Shown here one piece after another: positions 5,271 to 6,788 of a stretch of 6,788 bases of DNA (positions within the stretch are counted from its first letter, which is position 1; every line of letters begins with the position of its first letter). This DNA comes from Betaproteobacteria bacterium (GTDB lineage Bacteria > Pseudomonadota > Gammaproteobacteria > Burkholderiales > Rhodocyclaceae). Both the position numbers and the translations under genes were made by a program. Under the pieces are notes generated by a model, which was not told the DNA's origin, searched no databases, and was given only the letters and a program-made list of their open reading frames with translations. Location of the stretch: positions 1-6,788 of the forward strand of contig JAIFNM010000021.1 of NCBI GenBank assembly GCA_020047725.1, read 5' to 3'.

Positions 5271-5926
5271 GTGTTATCGGTCAAGGCCGGAACGTCCGTC
5301 CGCTTGAGCGTTCCTGCGTTTGCCTGGGCGATCAGTTCGTCTGGATCGGGCGCTTCGTGGGTTTCGAAGTCATGCAACTTGATGAACTGCGTCCCGTCGA
5401 TGGCCAGTTCCAGGTAAAAAATGTTCTCCTTGCCTGTGTAGAACGTCACCCGGCGCGCTTCCGGTTGGTCCAGATGGGTGTCAACACTCAGCATCACCTG
5501 CTTGGTGAGAACCAGCATCTTCGGCTGATTCTGCGTAATGTGGGTTTGCAGTTCGCGCCTTACCTTGCTGGTAAAGTCGCCGATGATCTGGTTCATCAGT
5601 TCGCCCATCACATTGCTTACTTCGTCGGATGTATGAGAGCTGGCCAGGTCTTCCTTCGGCATGTTCATGTTCAGCATGTAACTCTCGTAGAGTTCCATAG
5701 CCGTCTGGGAGGAAAAATTGAGTACCACAAGCCCGGAAAATCCGCCATCGAACAGGACGAAACAACCGATATCCGGTTTGAGGCATGTCTTGGTGATTCG
5801 CTGCACCATGCCGGAATAGTGAATCTGGCTATGCGTCGCCGCAGTTAGAACCTTGGTTACCGAATTGCACAGGCTGATCAGCAAATCTTCAGTGCCGTAC
5901 TCCGCCGCAATTTTTTGTGCGTTCAT
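5234..5926 (-). CDS. DUF3334 family protein, CheX-like domain with CheZ-like C-terminal tail
   Basis: A 230-residue cytoplasmic protein; I recognise the DUF3334 pattern from conserved blocks such as HYSGMVQRITKTCLKPDIGC (36-55), FVLFDGGFSGLVVLNF (56-71) and SHTSDEVSNVMGELMNQIIG (97-116). The last block has the E-x2-N-x3-G pattern (E102, N105, G108/E109) with N112 following, as in the CheC/CheX/FliY phosphatases that dephosphorylate CheY; phosphatase activity is inferred, not shown. Residues 117-185 (FTSKVRRELQTHI onward) complete the fold. A linker rich in Asp, Ala and Thr follows, and the protein ends DSDDLLSSLGM, close to the CheY-binding end of CheZ (DDLLDSLGF). No signal or membrane segment. 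The ATG at 5926 is the only plausible start; ribosome site weak. It is divergent from the HDOD gene and ends at hairpin copy B. Confidence 0.88.
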   Translation of the reverse strand: MNAQKIAAEYGTEDLLISLCNSVTKVLTAATHSQIHYSGMVQRITKTCLKPDIGCFVLFDGGFSGLVVLNFSSQTAMELYESYMLNMNMPKEDLASSHTSDEVSNVMGELMNQIIGDFTSKVRRELQTHITQNQPKMLVLTKQVMLSVDTHLDQPEARRVTFYTGKENIFYLELAIDGTQFIKLHDFETHEAPDPDELIAQANAGTLKRTDVPALTDNTDSDDLLSSLGM

Positions 5927-5960
5927 GATTGCTCAGTGCCCCCGTAACAAAGAAGTACTG

Positions 5961-5966
5961 AGTATA
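5961..5966 (-). promoter_or_regulatory. Candidate -10 element for the DUF3334 gene
   Basis: TATACT on the minus strand lies 35 bp upstream of the ATG. The region 17 bp further upstream matches the -35 consensus poorly. A perfect 10-bp palindrome, TCTTCGAAGA (5983-5992), falls where a -35 or operator would be and could bind a regulator, but this is not established. No clear promoter for the divergent HDOD gene was found in 5993-6162. Confidence 0.25.
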
Positions 5967-6162
5967 TGACAGCGCGTCGAAATCTTCGAAGAAAAGCTGT
6001 TTCGTATTTGCTTCTGCGCTGGAAAAAGTGGTGTTAGCCAATCGTGGTCATGACTTGCGGGCGATAGACGCTGCGGGTACCATGAGCCACTATTCATGAT
6101 GTGCCAGCAAGAAACACCACCAGCGGCTCGTCATTTTCAAGCACTTTTTGAAGTCTGTGCCA

Positions 6163-6788
6163 ATGCTGACCGAGCCACTGCAAGACCTCGACGCCTGGGT
6201 AATCTTCTTTAACAACGAAGAGATGCCAATTCTGCGCCAGACCGCGCGCCGGCTTGAAGAAGCGCGCAAAAACATCGACCGCATCAGTGGCCGCGATATC
6301 GCCGCCATCGTGTTACAAGACCCATTGATGGCCGTACGCGTTCTGGCCTACATCCAGTCATTCAGCGGCAAGCATCTGCGCTCAGACATCACGACCATCG
6401 GCAACGCGGTGATGATGCTTGGCATCGAGCCGTTCTTCAAAAAATTTGACACGCCGCTCACCATCGAAGTCATGCTCAAGAACGAGCCGCAGGCGCTGCT
6501 CGGCGTTTTGCAGGTCATCCGCCGTGTACAGCGCGCTGCGAAATACGCGCACGACTGGGCCTTCGAGCGTCATGACATGAACGTCGAAGAAGTCGCGCTG
6601 GCGGCCCTTCTGCACGATCTCGCGGAAATTCTATTGTGGTGTTTTGCGCCCAAACTGGCCCTTGAAATCCGCGACAAGCAACTCGCCAACAAAACACTGC
6701 GCAGCGTGACCGTACAGGAACAGGTTCTCGGCATCCATCTGTTTGATTTGCAACTGGCTTTATGCGGAACCTGGCATCTGCCCGAGTT
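6163..6788 (+). CDS. HDOD domain signalling protein (3' end outside window)
   Basis: An open frame of 208 codons running off the window. Residues 20-90 (MPILRQTARRL, IVLQDPLMAVRVLAYIQ, then AVMMLGIEPFFKK) match the start of the HDOD fold, and LLHDLAEILLWCF (149-161) carries the HD pair at H151-D152. HDOD domains resemble HD phosphohydrolases but mostly lack the full metal-binding set, and are found in regulatory proteins for motility, cyclic-di-GMP and stress signalling; the role here is unknown. The start is uncertain. ATG 6163 has a weak GAAG site 9 nt upstream, but the preceding in-frame residues (HFLKSVP) look like family sequence, so TTG 6148 or GTG 6157 are alternatives; an in-frame TGA at 6097-6099 sets the limit. 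The gene is divergent from the CheX-like gene, and the pair may share a signalling pathway. Confidence 0.88.
   Translation, partial: MLTEPLQDLDAWVIFFNNEEMPILRQTARRLEEARKNIDRISGRDIAAIVLQDPLMAVRVLAYIQSFSGKHLRSDITTIGNAVMMLGIEPFFKKFDTPLTIEVMLKNEPQALLGVLQVIRRVQRAAKYAHDWAFERHDMNVEEVALAALLHDLAEILLWCFAPKLALEIRDKQLANKTLRSVTVQEQVLGIHLFDLQLALCGTWHLPE

Noticed and set aside
5983..5992. 10-bp palindrome as a known operator
   Set aside because: It matches no operator consensus I can name, and a palindrome of this length occurs by chance; kept only as a note in the promoter entry.
6096..6209. ATGATG-started short ORF (38 codons) as the true start of the HDOD protein through a frameshift
   Set aside because: It is in a different frame from the HDOD domain, and the HDOD frame itself contains family-like residues upstream of ATG 6163, so no frameshift is needed. 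A sequencing error cannot be excluded.

Overview
The window looks like chromosomal DNA of a betaproteobacterium, probably near Rhodocyclaceae (Dechloromonas/Azonexus/Accumulibacter-like). That placement is an inference from the GC-rich CysN of 428 residues and from the mix of a DUF3334 (CheX-like) protein, an HDOD protein and RAYT elements. No rRNA, tRNA or CRISPR array is visible.

Layout. (1) 1-1380: the last codons of cysD, the whole of cysN (translationally coupled to cysD) and a strong hairpin terminator. This is the assimilatory sulfate-activation operon. (2) 1355-1522: a 168 bp block that recurs at about 92% identity at 5104-5270. It holds the terminator and the last codons of the DUF3334 gene, so the first copy is a decapitated duplicate of the 3' end of the second. 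(3) 1534-2366: an apparently intact RAYT (REP-associated tyrosine transposase, HUH/Y1) element on the minus strand. (4) 2367-4486: a cargo segment read on the minus strand. In transcription order it holds a truncated type I secretion ABC transporter, a 79-residue ORF, a 279-residue secreted protein, and the first ~43 codons of a further gene that may encode a large exoprotein. All are stop/start-overlapped or nearly abutting, so this is the remnant of one secretion operon. (5) 4487-4801: the 3' remnant of a second, degenerate RAYT. (6) 4802-5103: about 300 bp with no convincing gene, only a hairpin. (7) 5234-5926: an intact DUF3334/CheX-like gene (minus). (8) 6163 to the window end: an HDOD signalling protein (plus), divergent from it.

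Interpretation. The older arrangement was probably cysDN, then a terminator, then a convergent DUF3334 gene, then a divergent HDOD gene. About 3.6 kb now sits between two diverged copies of the terminator/DUF3334-tail block. Inside it, an exact 16 bp inverted repeat (2351-2366 and 4487-4502) marks the inner ends of two RAYT elements, and each breaks a coding sequence. The export operon therefore looks like a stranded fragment that has lost its ABC transmembrane region, any adaptor gene and most of the putative substrate.

The most interesting functional signal is the C-terminus of the DUF3334 protein. It resembles the C-terminal CheY-binding peptide of CheZ and is attached to a CheX/CheC-type domain. 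The degenerate copy beside cysN still reads almost the same peptide.
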